DNA of 64,000 bases. Origin: Sorex araneus (taxonomy: Eukaryota; Chordata; Mammalia; Eulipotyphla; Soricidae). The notes beneath the pieces were generated by a model. It searched no databases, was not told the origin of the DNA, and worked only from the letters and a program-made list of their open reading frames with translations. The stretch covers positions 52,333,088-52,397,087 of the forward strand of contig NC_073307.1 in the NCBI RefSeq assembly GCF_027595985.1, given 5' to 3'. Shown one piece after another: positions 9,805 to 20,064 of this stretch. Position 1 is the stretch's first letter. Each line of letters opens with the position of its first letter. A program made the translations under genes and the position numbers.

Positions 9805-11004
9805 CTTTATACTTATTGATTTTAATATTGGAGCATTGTTGTCTAATCAGTTTCAATTCTAGAATTCTATCAACAGTTGTGGCTCTTGTCTACATTAAAA
9901 TAAGTTTGAAAGAATAAATAAAATTTAAAAAAATAATTATCACCGACATTAAAACTGGAAGAATGTATGAATTTCTCTTGATTTTTTTCACAGATTTCAC
10001 TCTCCTTTGGAGAGAAACTGTTGAGGGATTTCTCTTTGGATGAACACGCATTCTTTTTTTCATTTAAACAAAAACCAGAGTGAACCTATATCTTTGTTTT
10101 TTACTCACCCCATAACAAAGAGCACTATCTAAACGCGTTTAATTGCTTCCCAAGGCAATGCCACATAGCCAAGATCAATCGTAAGGGATCCATTCCACAG
10201 CGCGCCGTCTGTCTTGCTTGAGATGTCCACTATGGAGAGAGACCTTCGTTTAAATGATACCACAGCTATTTTAAATGGATTTTTCAATTATCTACCTTTG
10301 CATTTCATCATGAATGTTTCAGGGAAATTATCCTGAGATAATGCCAACAAATGGCTGCAGACTTTAGGTTCATAATTGCTCTTGTTCATGAAAGGTTCCC
10401 AGCAGACCAGATCAGGAAATTCGATGCCTGGCAAGTCGGGGTTGCTAATATACCGTAACTGGCATTTTCTTATTAGCCGAGCACCCAAATCAGCTTTCAT
10501 TTGTAGCACTGGCCCTAATTAAGCAAACCAGGATTTCAAGCAGAGAGTCTCAGTATTTTAAGACTCTATTTGGATACAGTCAGTGTTCACCAGAGGAGTA
10601 TATTCTCTTTCTCCAGAAAATAATCTATAGCTTCATTTTTAATATTCCAAATATATTATCACCTTTTAAGAAAATCAATCCCTCTCTTACTTAAATAACA
10701 CTTCTTTGTAGTGACTGCCTACATACCTACTTACTCCTCCTAGGAGAACTCTTACCTCTGTTCTCCCTAAATGATTCAGTGGAAGAAATGCAAGAGATTT
10801 TAGGGGATAAGGATCATCGACTGTCACCTCCATCCCAAACCACCTGCTTTGTGTAGCTGAGTAAGTGAGAGCTGAAAGCTGGTACAGTTGCCTCTGAATC
10901 ACCCACTGCCAAGATGACCCACACAAAAGGCCTCCTTCACCCCAAATATAGGCTCAATCTTACCCATAATCTCGATGGATGAACTTGACTTGTTTTTTCA
11001 TTGT
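9805..11004. other. 1.2-kb repeat-free AT-rich island
   Basis: No SINE or L1. It contains many ATTTGCAT/TAATTA-like words: ctttgcatttcatcatgaat near 10300, cctaattaagcaaacc near 10512, and gcgtttaattgc near 10133. The pattern resembles a developmental enhancer island. Cross-species conservation cannot be seen here. Confidence 0.35.
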
Positions 11005-11175
11005 TTCTTTTGTTTTTGTGTTGGAGTCACACCCAGCAGTGTTTAAGGCTTACTCCTTGCTTTGTGCTCAGGGATCATTCCTGAAGGTGCTCACGGGACC
11101 ATAGAGGGTGCCAGGGATTGAACCTGGTCAGATGTATGCAAGGCAAGGACCCTCCCCACTGTACTATCCGACCCC
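11005..11175 (-). mobile_element. SINE-A, reverse
   Basis: Complement of SINE-A: gtcacacccagcagtg, gctcagggatcattcctg, B box agggattgaacctgg, head end actgtactatccgacccc. Confidence 0.86.
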
Positions 11176-11742
11176 AGCCTGACGTTTTGAGAGCACATTC
11201 AGTCAACTGTAAGTGACTGCTCCACACCAGTGCCAACAATGACATTTTGTCCTAAATGACTTTATCTCCCTTAGAGACCACTGCCATCTACCTCTCCTGC
11301 ATCACTTGGTAAGGATCTTGGGATCGTCATAAATAGTATAAATCTGCTCACCGTTCAGAAGAGAGGAGTTCCAAACCCTATCTTCTCTATCAATGATTAT
11401 AAGATGCAAAAAGAGCCAACATTTGGAGCTCCTTGTACAGCTCATAAAGAACACATGTGTGGGTTGTTTCTTTCATTCTCTCCACCCCAACCCCCAAGAG
11501 CAAGAGCATTCAATAGTAGAACATTGAACCATTCCATTTGCTGTTGGAATATGTCCATAGTGCAAACCCACACATCTGTGTAGGCCACACATCTGATACA
11601 AGATACAAACCCTTCCTCAGAACAATGATCATTATGATTGAATCATATGTAGATAAAAGTTTAGGATGATTTGTCAATTTGAGTCATAGGTACAATGGCC
11701 ATAGTACCAATAGCCACTGTTATTCAGATGAACTGATTATTA
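11176..11742. other. Unique sequence
   Basis: No recognisable repeat or gene. 11540-11600 holds locally repeated ccacacatctg words. Confidence 0.3.
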
Positions 11743-11830
11743 TTGATTTGTTTGGGGGGCCACACCTTGTTGCTGCTTGGGGGTCACTCCCAATGGTGCT
11801 CAAGAGACAGGAAATGCCTAGGCCCAAACC
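11743..11830 (-). mobile_element. SINE-A, reverse, 3' fragment
   Basis: tttggggggccacacctt and gggggtcactcccaatggtgctc match the tail half. The tRNA head is missing or unrecognisable. Confidence 0.65.
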
Positions 11831-11939
11831 GGAGGCTCCTCCACCAAAATAAGTGCTCATGTGTCATCCTTTTGAGTCACTGCTCTCCCCACCCCGCTCC
11901 AGATGCACATTTTTGCATCAGCTGTTGCTCTAACCAGAG

Positions 11940-12000
11940 TTGTGTGTGTGTGTGCCGCATGCGCGCGCACACACACACACATACACTCACACACACAGAG
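11940..12000. repeat. (TG)n and (CA)n pair
   Basis: tgtgtgtgtgtgtgc (about 11941-11955) is followed by gcgcgcacacacac (from about 11962). The two parts are partly complementary and could form a hairpin. Confidence 0.85.
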
Positions 12001-12236
12001 GCCAAGATCTATTAGGTATGTTTCATCATATCCAATTCACTAATCGAGGCTCAAAACTTTAGTTGATTTATCTCAAAACCCAGAGTTCATGAACGGTAGA
12101 ACTGGGATTTGAAACAGGCTAGAGAGACACCAAGTCAAATGTCTTTAATGCTGTGCTATGCTTCAAGAGATGACAATGTAGGTTGAGCAAGATCCTAACA
12201 CACTGGCAACCGAAATACAAATAGAAATCAATGCCA

Positions 12237-12420
12237 GGGGCCAAAGTGATAGTACAGTGGGAAAGGTGTTTGCCTTGCATGCAGCTGACCCAGTTTCGAT
12301 CCGCAGCATCCCATATGGTTTCCTAAGCACAGCCAGGAGTAACCTTGAGTGCAGAGCCAGGAGTAACCCCTGAGATCACCGGGTGTGTTCCAAAAAATCC
12401 AAACAAAAAAAGGAAAGAAA
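12237..12420 (+). mobile_element. SINE-A, first of two at one site
   Basis: ggggccaaagtgatagtacag to ttccaaaaaatccaaac and an A/G tail. Flanked by gaaatcaatgc at 12224-12234 and 12421-12431. Confidence 0.88.
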
Positions 12421-12432
12421 GAAATCAATGCT

Positions 12433-12605
12433 GGGCCGGAGTGATAGTACAGTAGATAGGGTGTTTACCTTGCACGTGGCCAATCTGGATTCTATCTCTG
12501 GCATCCCATATGGTCCCCCCAGCACCGCCAGGACTAATTCCTGAGTGAAGAGCCAGGAGTAACCCCTGAGCATCACTGGGTGTGACCCGAAAAGAAAAAA
12601 AAAAG
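12433..12605 (+). mobile_element. SINE-A, second insertion at the same site
   Basis: gggccggagtgatagtacag to gtgacccgaaaag plus A tail. Flanked by gaaatcaatgc at 12421-12431 and 12606-12616, so the same 11-bp word occurs three times. Confidence 0.88.
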
Positions 12606-12616
12606 GAAATCAATGC

Positions 12617-12775
12617 TAAGATGATATAATGTTATATATTTATAACTAACTATATATGTAGGCAAATAACTGATTACATGATATATATTTACAAACAAAA
12701 CATGTATATACTCACCTATATACATATAACATATTTTTCAATTATATATGCATATAAATATATAGAAAGTAAAAT
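12617..12775. repeat. AT-rich (TATA)n region
   Basis: Irregular tatatat and catatata runs with almost no G/C. Confidence 0.75.
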
Positions 12776-13899
12776 GTTTCATCACATCCAATTCACTAAT
12801 GAACTGCTACAAAACACAAAATTGTATGGCAGATAATAGAAATCACAAAATTTTAACACTCCCAAAAATCCAAATGCACTTGGTCCATTTGATGCAATAA
12901 ACAAAATTCCTTTCAGTACCACATGCAAATTCTTATCAGGATTCAATTGTGAAGAGTTGCCTTCTTCTAAGGAAAATGACTCAGTCCCCAGGATAAGCAA
13001 TCACTATGATAATAAGCCACCCCTCCTTTTTTAATGAGGGGGAGGGCCTTTAGCTTTTCTTGCAAGAATGAAAATTTCCAGGAAGATCCTGCCTGTTATT
13101 ATAAATTAATAAATTTCTGTGGTGCCACACCGCAAATCTTTGGCACTGACCTATAGAGAAACATTAATATCTTATGATATTGATTTCAAAGACCAAATCC
13201 AGAACCTTATGGTAAATCTTGGGGAAGCTTGTCTCTCATGATAGATGCTGCCAATGAATCACCATCCCCACTCAGGGGGTGCAGTTAAGTACAGGCACCC
13301 CTCTCTGCAGGGGCCCAGGGAGTGTCCATGTGTCTGGGCACTACTTCCTGAAAACAGCCCCCTAAAAATGGCTGGTTCTCAGGTTGCCTGGCATGGTCCC
13401 CAGTGCACCAGCGCCAGTCTGGCTGGTGCCATATTTAATGTATTGGTGAGCAAAAACCTCTCTATTGAAGACCATTACAGAACGCCCCTGCAGAACCCCT
13501 TCTTGTTTCCCAGGCATGAGTCAGGATGTAGGGAACCAGGAGATAAAAACCATAAATTTTTCAGGTCACCCCAGAGGGGAATTACACCCTGGGACACCCT
13601 TCCAGAATATCTCAGAAGCTTTTCTTCCCAGCTTATCAACCAAAGAACAACGGCACAGCAAGGAAAATGCATGGAGTCGGGAGAGCAGAGAGCGCCCGGC
13701 CCTACTCCATCCCCGGTACCACCTGGTCCTCACAAGCATTGTCAAGTGCAGCCCTGAAACTTTCTGAGCACTGTTGAGGGGGGTCCAGTCATCCTCACCT
13801 TGAGTCCCCCACACCCGCCACAAAAGGAGGCTGCAAGTCAGGTGCGTGTCACAGAATGAAGCCACACAAACATCAGCCAGGAGGAAACGCTAGGTTTGC
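12776..13899. other. Unique sequence
   Basis: Single-copy in the window. 13040-13200 is AT-rich (ttattataaattaataaatt). 13245-13757 carries a 170-codon open frame with no recognisable domain, judged a chance frame. Confidence 0.3.
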
Positions 13900-14060
13900 T
13901 TGATTTTGTTTTGGGTGACGCTCAGGGGTGACTCCTGGTTATGCCCTCAGGGATCACTCCTGGCAGTACTTGGGAGACCCTATGGGGTGCCTGGGGCCAA
14001 ACCCGGGGCCACCACGTGCAAGGTCAGTGCCCTCCCCACTGTGTTAGAGTCTCTTACCCT
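13900..14060 (-). mobile_element. SINE-A, reverse
   Basis: tgacgctcaggggtgactcc, gggatcactcctggcagtac and gggaccctatggggtgcc-like words match. The head end is diverged (gtgttagagtctc). Confidence 0.78.
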
Positions 14061-14365
14061 GGGGGTTTCAGTCTGCTTGCCTCTCCTGGCTTATGTCGCA
14101 AACAAACACTTCTAATAGAACTCTAGGTGAATTCCTTTCACACACCGGCAAGGCTGCCTGGCACCAGCACTATTCATGGGGGTGCTCCGGTGTGCCGCGC
14201 CCCAAGATAAGGGCGTTTTGAATAGGACAGGGTGTGAACCTGGCGGCTGATGGACAAACTTGGAAGATGCCCTGGCAAGGTCCAGGACCTGTTGGTCTAG
14301 CCCCGCCCTCTCAGGCTGCCTGCTCAAGGAGCAATGAAAGGTCCCACACATATTAAACCGCAAGA
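14061..14365. other. Unique sequence
   Basis: No repeat or gene recognised. Confidence 0.3.
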
Positions 14366-14522
14366 GGCCCGAGACCTAGGAGCCAACTTGCCTTGCATAC
14401 AGCCGACATGGGCCCAATCCCCAGCACCGCATGTGGTCTCCCCTGAGCACAGAGCCAGGAGTGATTCCTGAGCAAACCAGGAGTGAGCCCTCAGTACAGC
14501 TGGGTGTGGCCTCCCAAAAGCC
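14366..14522 (+). mobile_element. SINE-A, 5'-damaged
   Basis: ttgccttgcatacagccgac, B-box-like gggcccaatcc and agccaggagtgattcctgag are present. The A box is degraded. It lies directly 5' of an L1 fragment. Confidence 0.75.
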
Positions 14523-14550
14523 TAGGGGAACTTAGAGGAACTAGGTGCTC

Positions 14551-15449
14551 CACACAATACCCATCTAATAAGGGTTTGATATCAAGGATTAGAAAATGGG
14601 GCAATGAAATGAACAGGAACTTTCTCAAAGAAGAAATCCGAATGGCCAAAAGGCACATGAAAAAATGCTCCTCATCACTCATCATCAGGGAGATGCAGAT
14701 CAAAACAATGAGATACCATCTCACACCACAGAGACTTGCCCACATCCAAAAGAACAAAAGCAACCGGTGTTGGCACGGATGTGGGGAGAAAGGGATTCTC
14801 CTTCACTGCTGGTGGGAATGCCAACTGGTTCAGCCCATTTGGGAAACAGTATGGACGCTTCTTAAAAAAAATTAGAAATTGAGCTTCCATTTGACCCAGC
14901 AAAACCAACTCTGGGGATATATCCCGGAGATACAAAAAAGTATAGTAGAAATGACATCTGCACTTATATGTTCATTGTAGCACTATTTACAATAGCCAGA
15001 ATCTGGAAAAATAACCCAGTGCCTGAAAACAGATGACTGGTTGAAGAAACTTTGGTACATCTACACAATGGAATACTATGCAGCTGTTAGAAAAGATGAA
15101 CTCATGAAATTTGCATATAGGTGGATCAACATGGAAAGTATCATGTTAAGTGAAATGAGTCAGAAAAAGAGGGATAGACATAGAAAGATTGCACTCATCT
15201 GTGGAATATAAAGTAACAGAATGGGAGACTAACACCTAACAACAGTAGAGAGAAGTACCAGGAGGATTACTCCACAGCTTAGAAGCTGGCCTCACATGCT
15301 GGGGGTAAAGGTAGCTCAGATAGAGAAGGGACCACGAAGTAAAGGGTGCTAGGAGGGCCCACTAGGGATGGGAGAGGCAGCTGAAAGTAGATTATAGACT
15401 GAACAGGATGGCCACTTAGTACCCCTATTGCAAACCACAACACCCAGAG

Positions 15450-15487
<38 letters not shown>

Positions 15488-15712
15488 CAAAAGGGAATAC
15501 CCACGGAGACGGGGTAGGGTGGAGGAGGTGGGGTGGGGGTGGTGGGAGGGATGCTGTGCTGGGACCATAGGTGGTGGAGGGTGGGCACTGGTCGAGGGAT
15601 AGTGATCAAGCAATGATCACAATGCTTGATCATTGTGTGACTGAAATGCAAGCATGAAAGTTTGTAAGTCTGTAACTGTAACCTCACAGTGATTCACTAA
15701 TTAAAAAAAAAA
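14551..15712 (+). mobile_element. 5'-truncated L1 with 3'UTR and A tail
   Basis: Collinear with 17120-18300 (ORF2 C-terminus plus 3'UTR), but with an internal deletion of about 50 bp near 14590 relative to that copy. The 3'UTR has gcaaaccacaacaccc, a (CA)n(GA)n run at about 15449-15488, a G-rich stretch and a final A10. No clear TSD found. Confidence 0.9.
14560..15211 (+). pseudogene. L1 ORF2 C-terminal remnant
   Basis: Translation of 14560-14870 matches the C-terminal segment of L1 ORF2p, the reverse transcriptase/endonuclease protein, including its Cys/His motif CX3CX7HX4C ([14 protein letters not shown] then WWEC). A frame break at the A run near 14866-14873 and further breaks separate it from the rest, which ends at the usual terminal tryptic block near 15211. 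Only the last part of ORF2 is present and the reading frame is broken, so it makes no product. Confidence 0.88.
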
Positions 15713-15855
15713 TGTTAGGGTAGCCAGTGGTCCTCCCTGCCCCCCTCAACCCCAGCCACCTCCCATTAGAGTATTATTCTAATCGACATGCTGCAAAGTC
15801 TCTCTGCCAAGCAGGGTCAGTCTTATAATGTTGATTTACAAAATAATTTAAATAT
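15713..15855. other. Unique spacer
   Basis: Short segment between the L1 tail and the next SINE; nothing recognised. Confidence 0.3.
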
Positions 15856-16055
15856 GAGGCTGGAGGATAGTATAGTGGGTATTGCATTTGCCTTGCATGA
15901 GATGGACTTGGTTTCATCGACTCAGGCTCAATCCCAGGCATCCCCTATGGTCTTCTGTGCACTGCCAAGAGTGATTCCTGAGTGCAGAGCTAGGAATAGC
16001 CCCCTGAGCACTTCTGGGCGTGCCCCCAAGCCAAAAATAAATAAATAAATAAATA
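15856..16055 (+). mobile_element. SINE-A with (AAAT)n tail
   Basis: gaggctggaggatagtatag head, an extra tcgactcag before the B box, body gtgattcctgagtgcagagc, tail ccaaaaataaataaataaat. Confidence 0.83.
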
Positions 16056-16083
16056 TTAAAACATGTATATAACCCAGCCACGT

Positions 16084-16264
16084 GGGCCAGTGATAGTACA
16101 ACAGGAAGGGTGTTTGCCTGACTGATCTGGTTTCGATCCCCAGCATCCCATTAGGGTCCCTGAGTCCAGCCAGGAGTGATTCTTGAGTGCAGAGTAAGCC
16201 CGGAGTAAGCCCTAAGTACAGCCAGGTGTGTCTCCCAAACAAACCATCAAACAACAACAAATCA
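16084..16264 (+). mobile_element. SINE-A
   Basis: gggccagtgatagtacaacag, B box tggtttcgatcc, catcccattagggtccctga, tail ccaaacaaacc. An aagcccggagtaagccc duplication lies in the 3' part. Confidence 0.83.
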
Positions 16265-16486
16265 AAATACCTGCAGAAGCAGCCAGCCTCCACAAGCCCC
16301 CCAAATGTTTGCAAATTCAGAAAGCAGGGAAAGAGTTGTGAGGAGCTCAGATGAGAAGGAGATGGCAGACAGAGGAGTGTGAGACAGAGTAAATGGGACC
16401 AGGGGATCCTTCTTTGTCTCCTCCCTGCCACATGTCCCAAGGGTCTCTGCGCCCTGTCAAGCTGACCTTTGTCAAAGGCTGTCTTA

Positions 16487-16501
16487 GAAATGCCCTGTTG
16501 G
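16487..16501. repeat. L1 target-site duplication, left copy
   Basis: gaaatgccctgttgg, identical to 18301-18315. The break falls after ctta, fitting the loose TT|AAAA preference of the L1 endonuclease. Confidence 0.92.
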
Positions 16502-18300
16502 CATTCTTCAAAGAAGCGGAGCAAGCAATCCTGAAATTTATATGGAAAAATAAACGCCCACGGATAGCTAAAACAATTCTTGGGAAAAAGATGATGGGAG
16601 GCATCACCCTCCCCAACCTTAAACTCTACTACAAAGCGGTAACAATTAAAACAGCATGGTACTGGAACAAAGGCAGAGCTGCAGACCAATGGAACAGGGT
16701 GGAATATCCCCACACACAATCTCAAATGTATGATCATCTAATCTTTGATAAAGGAGCAAGAGATGTGAAGTGGAGCAAGGAAAGTCTCTTTAACAAATGG
16801 TGCTGGCACAACTGGACAATCACATGCAAATAAATGGGCTTAGAACTCGACCTGACACCATGCACAAAAGTCAGATCAAAATGGATTAAAGACCTCAACA
16901 TCAGACCACAAACCATAAGGTACATTGAAGACAAGGTCGGCAAAACCCTCCAGGATATTGAAGATAAAGGTATCTTCAAAGATGACACGGAACTAAGCAA
17001 TCTAGTAAAAACAGAGATCAACAAATGGGACTACATTAAACTAAAAAGCTTCTGCACCGCAAAAGATACAGTGACCAGAATACAAAGACTATCTACAGAA
17101 TGGGAAAGGATATTTACACAATACCCATCAGATAAGGGGTTAATATCAAGGGTATATAAATCACTGGTTGAACTCTACAAGAAGAAAACATCCAACCCCA
17201 CCAAAAAATGGGGCGAAGAAATGAACAGAAACTTTACCAAGGAAGAGATACGAATGGCCAAAAAGCACATGAAAAACTGCTCTACATCACTAGTCGTCAG
17301 AGAGATGCAGATCAAAACAACCATGAGATACCACCTCACACCACAGAGACTAGCACACATCCAAAAGAACAAAAGCAACCGCTGTTGGAGAGGATGTGGG
17401 GAGAAAGGGACCCTTCTACACTGCTGGTGGGAATGCCGGCTAGTTCAGCCCTTTTGGAAAACAGTATGGACGATTCTCAAAAAACTAGAGGTTGAGCTCC
17501 CATTTGACCCAGCAATACCACTGCTGGGAATATATCCCAGAAAAGCCAAAAAGTATAGTCGAAGTGACATATGCACTTATATGTTCACCGCAGCACTGTT
17601 TACAATAGCCAGAATCTGGAAAAAACCTGAGTGCCCTAGAACAGATGACTGGTTGAAGAAACTCTGGTACATCTATACAATGGAATACTATGCAGCTGTT
17701 AGAAAAAATGAGGTCATGACGTTTGCATATAAGTGGATCAACATGGAAAGTATCATGCTAAGTGAAATGAGTCAGAAAGAGAGAGACAGACATAGAAAGA
17801 TTGCACTCATCTGTGGAATATAGAATAATAGACTATAAGACTAACGCCCAAGAATAGTAGAAATAGGTACCAGGAGATTGTTTCCATGGCTTGGAGGCTG
17901 GTCTCTCATTCTGGGTAACTCAGGGAAGGGACCACCAAGCAAAATGTGGTTGGAGGTCATGTGGGGGAAGGGTGAGGCGGGCGGAATACAGACTAGAGAC
18001 TGAACAAAATGGCCACTCAACACCTCTTTTGCAAACCACAATACCTAATCAGAGAGAGAGAACAAAAGGGAATTCCCTGCCATAGTGGCAGGGTGGGGTG
18101 GGGAGAGACGGGACTGGGGAGGGGGGGAGGGATGTTGGGTTTACGGGTGGTGGAGAATGGGCACTGGTGAAGGGATGGGTTATTGAACTTTGTATGGGGG
18201 AAGCATGAGCATAAAGATGTATGGATCTGTAACTGTACCCTCACGATGACTCTCTAATTAAAAATAAACTAATAAAATTTAAAAAAAAAAAAAAAAAAAA
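16502..18300 (+). mobile_element. Young 5'-truncated L1, 1.8 kb, with perfect TSD
   Basis: It holds the last ~440 codons of ORF2, then a ~475-bp 3'UTR with a short purine block (agagagagagaac, 18051-18063), a G-rich stretch near 18090-18135 and an A19 tail (18282-18300). The identical 15-bp TSD copies at 16487-16501 and 18301-18315, plus an almost intact frame, mark it as the youngest L1 here. Truncation during target-primed reverse transcription explains the missing 5' end. Confidence 0.95.
16504..17823 (+). pseudogene. L1 ORF2 C-terminal portion, one internal stop
   Basis: The frame runs from just inside the insertion to the natural end at 17823. It encodes the part of ORF2p downstream of the reverse-transcriptase catalytic core: an [13 protein letters not shown] block near the start, the WYW/QWNR block, and the Cys motif CX3CX7HX4C at about 17381-17440, thought to bind RNA in L1 ORF2p. 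It ends MSQKERDRHRK then LICGI. The only disabling lesion seen is one TAA at 16831-16833, with the frame continuing directly after it. It lacks the endonuclease and catalytic RT domains, so it is non-autonomous debris. The family assignment is secure. Confidence 0.94.
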
Positions 18301-18315
18301 GAAATGCCCTGTTGG
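18301..18315. repeat. L1 target-site duplication, right copy
   Basis: gaaatgccctgttgg, identical to 16487-16501. It also forms the left flank of the SINE that follows. Confidence 0.92.
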
Positions 18316-18490
18316 AGCCATAGTACAGTGGCCAGGGTGCTTGCCTTACATGTGACTGATCTAGGTTCAATCCCCAGCGTCCCATAGGGGCCCCCAAATC
18401 TTTCCAGGTGTGATTCCTGAGCCCAGAATTGGGAGCAAGCCTTGAGCGCTGTCAGATGTGGGCCACTCCCAGAAAGGAAAAAAAAAAAGA
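18312..18490 (+). mobile_element. SINE-A older than the adjacent L1
   Basis: ttggagccatagtacagtgg to ccagaaaggaaaaaaaaaag. Its own TSD is approximately tagaaatgcccYgt: 16485-16498 on the far side of the L1, and 18498-18511. The L1 therefore landed in this SINE's left TSD. Confidence 0.84.
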
Positions 18491-18511
18491 ATTTAAGTAG
18501 AAATGCCCCGT

Positions 18512-18952
18512 CCTGGGCAAGATGCTAGTTGCTGAGTTATCCCAGGAAGGCCCAGCCAGATTTCTGGAACCTAGGTGGAATGGGGGTCCTGCCAAAAGCC
18601 TGGGGCTCCACCCACCCCCATCCAGCTCCCACCACTGCCAGATAAAAAGACCAGCTTCACGACTGATCTTAGAAAAGCCACAGAGATGCCCTCAGCTGAT
18701 GGCACCAGCTCCTAGATCCCTGAAGTGAGCATCCTCATATGTGGCCACGCAACACCTCCAAACTGGACAGAGCTGACAGCCCAGGAGAAGCAAGAAAAGT
18801 AGATGAGAAAATTGAATAGAAGCCTAATGAGCTCAGTGAGTTAAAACAATATCGCAGAAGGCCCGGCTTGCACCTAAATCCTCAGCCATGCCTTTAGCAA
18901 CCCCATTGCGAGATATAGGTTATAACAAGCAACAGTAAGTAAATTAATGAGT
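18512..18952. other. Unique or unassigned sequence
   Basis: CA-rich, A-biased sequence (aagaaaagtagatgagaaaattg) that may be part of a decayed retroelement. No gene seen. Confidence 0.3.
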
Positions 18953-19105
18953 GCCTGTTAAGGGAGAAGGCTGGGGGGTGGGGTGGGAAACTAGGGACAT
19001 TGGCACATGGGGATGGTGTTGGCATACTAAATACCTGAAACAACCATATTGTGAATAGCTTTGTAAATCACGGAGTTTAAGTAAAGTTAAAAAATGCCTT
19101 ATTGT
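18953..19105 (+). mobile_element. L1 3'-terminal fragment, variant end
   Basis: gggaaactagggacattgg and tacctgaaacaaccatattg then ttgtaaatcacgg match the 3' ends at 26505-26660 and 38345-38508. It is a different 3'UTR subtype from the one ending cagtgattc. Confidence 0.72.
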
Positions 19106-19380
19106 TTCTGGGGATATCTCCCGGGAGCCCAAAATCACACTGGAGAAAAGCTATCTGCCCTCCTATGGTCACTGCAGCACTGTTCAAAATAACCAGACTC
19201 TGGAAACAACCCTAGTGCCTGAAAACAGACAACTGGATAAGAAAACTATGGTACCTTTATATGATGGAATACTATACAGCCATTAAGAAAATGACGTCAT
19301 GAAACTTGCTTACAAATGGATGGACATGGAGAGTATCATGATGAGGGAAATAAGTCAAACCCATCTTGAAACCTGCTACA
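19106..19380 (+). mobile_element. L1 ORF2 3' fragment
   Basis: ctgcagcactgttcaaaata, ccctagtgcctgaaaacag and gatggaatactatacagcc are the classic mammalian L1 ORF2 C-terminal words. Old and frame-broken. Confidence 0.85.
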
Positions 19381-19431
19381 TATTATGTTCAACTCCTTGA
19401 ATTCCTAGATCATATAAGGTATTTATTCATT

Positions 19432-19560
19432 TATGGGGCCAGGGATGTAACTCAAGTGTAGGATACATGCCTGGCATGTGTGACAGCCTGGGTCCAAGGC
19501 GCAGTAGAGCATGGCTGCAGGGCACCACCACATGTGCACCATTATACTGCACCAACAAAA
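19432..19560 (+). mobile_element. ID-like tRNA SINE, different head
   Basis: ggggccagggatgtaactca, then atgcctggcatgtgtgac and cctgggtccaagg, resembles a tRNA-derived SINE with an A box of the taactcaagtg type. It is not the gatagcacag head of SINE-A/B. Confidence 0.5.
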
Positions 19561-19650
19561 TAAATGTCCACAGTTTTGAATGACAAATTATGGAACAGGA
19601 AAAAATAGCTCACAGCAAAAATGGGTTGTCATCATTTCAGCAAGAAGAGT

Positions 19651-19793
19651 GGAGACTGGAAAGAGATTAACAGGCCCAGGGAAGAATTTGCATGTAGGAT
19701 GTCCAAGCTCAATCCCCGTCACCACAGCAAGGCTACAGAGCACTGCTGAGGGAAAGCCTTGAGCACAGGACAGGGAGTAGCTTTAAGAAAAAG
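19651..19793 (+). mobile_element. SINE-A, diverged
   Basis: aagaatttgcatgtaggatg, aagctcaatccccgtcacc, ccttgagcacaggacaggg. The A-rich tail runs straight into the GGAA array. Confidence 0.65.
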
Positions 19794-19795
19794 AG

Positions 19796-20064
19796 GGAGG
19801 AAGGAAGGAAGGAAGGAAGGAAGGAAGGAAGGAAGGAAGGAAGGAAGGAAGGAAGGAAGGAAGGAAGGAAGGAAGGAAGGAAGGAGGAAGGAAGGAAGGA
19901 AGGAAGGAAGGAAGGAAGGAAGGAAGGAAGGAAGGAAGGAAGGAAGGAAGGAAGGAAGGAAGGAAGGAAGGAAGGAAGGAAAAGGAGAAGGGAAGGAAGA
20001 AGGGAAGAAAGGAGGGAGGGAGGGTGGAAAGAGGGAAGGGGAAGGAAAGATGGAAGGAGGGAAG
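19796..20064. repeat. (GGAA)n microsatellite
   Basis: About 45 near-perfect ggaa units (19797-19980), interrupted once by ggaggaa near 19885, with degenerate purine sequence after. It starts at the tail of the SINE at 19651-19793. Confidence 0.95.

Noticed and set aside
13245..13757. 170-codon plus-strand frame
   Set aside because: Not low-complexity, but no recognisable domain, splice context or homologue; likely chance.
15928..16737. 269-codon minus-strand frame
   Set aside because: It runs antisense across two SINE-A copies and into the L1 ORF2 remnant, so it is a shadow frame.
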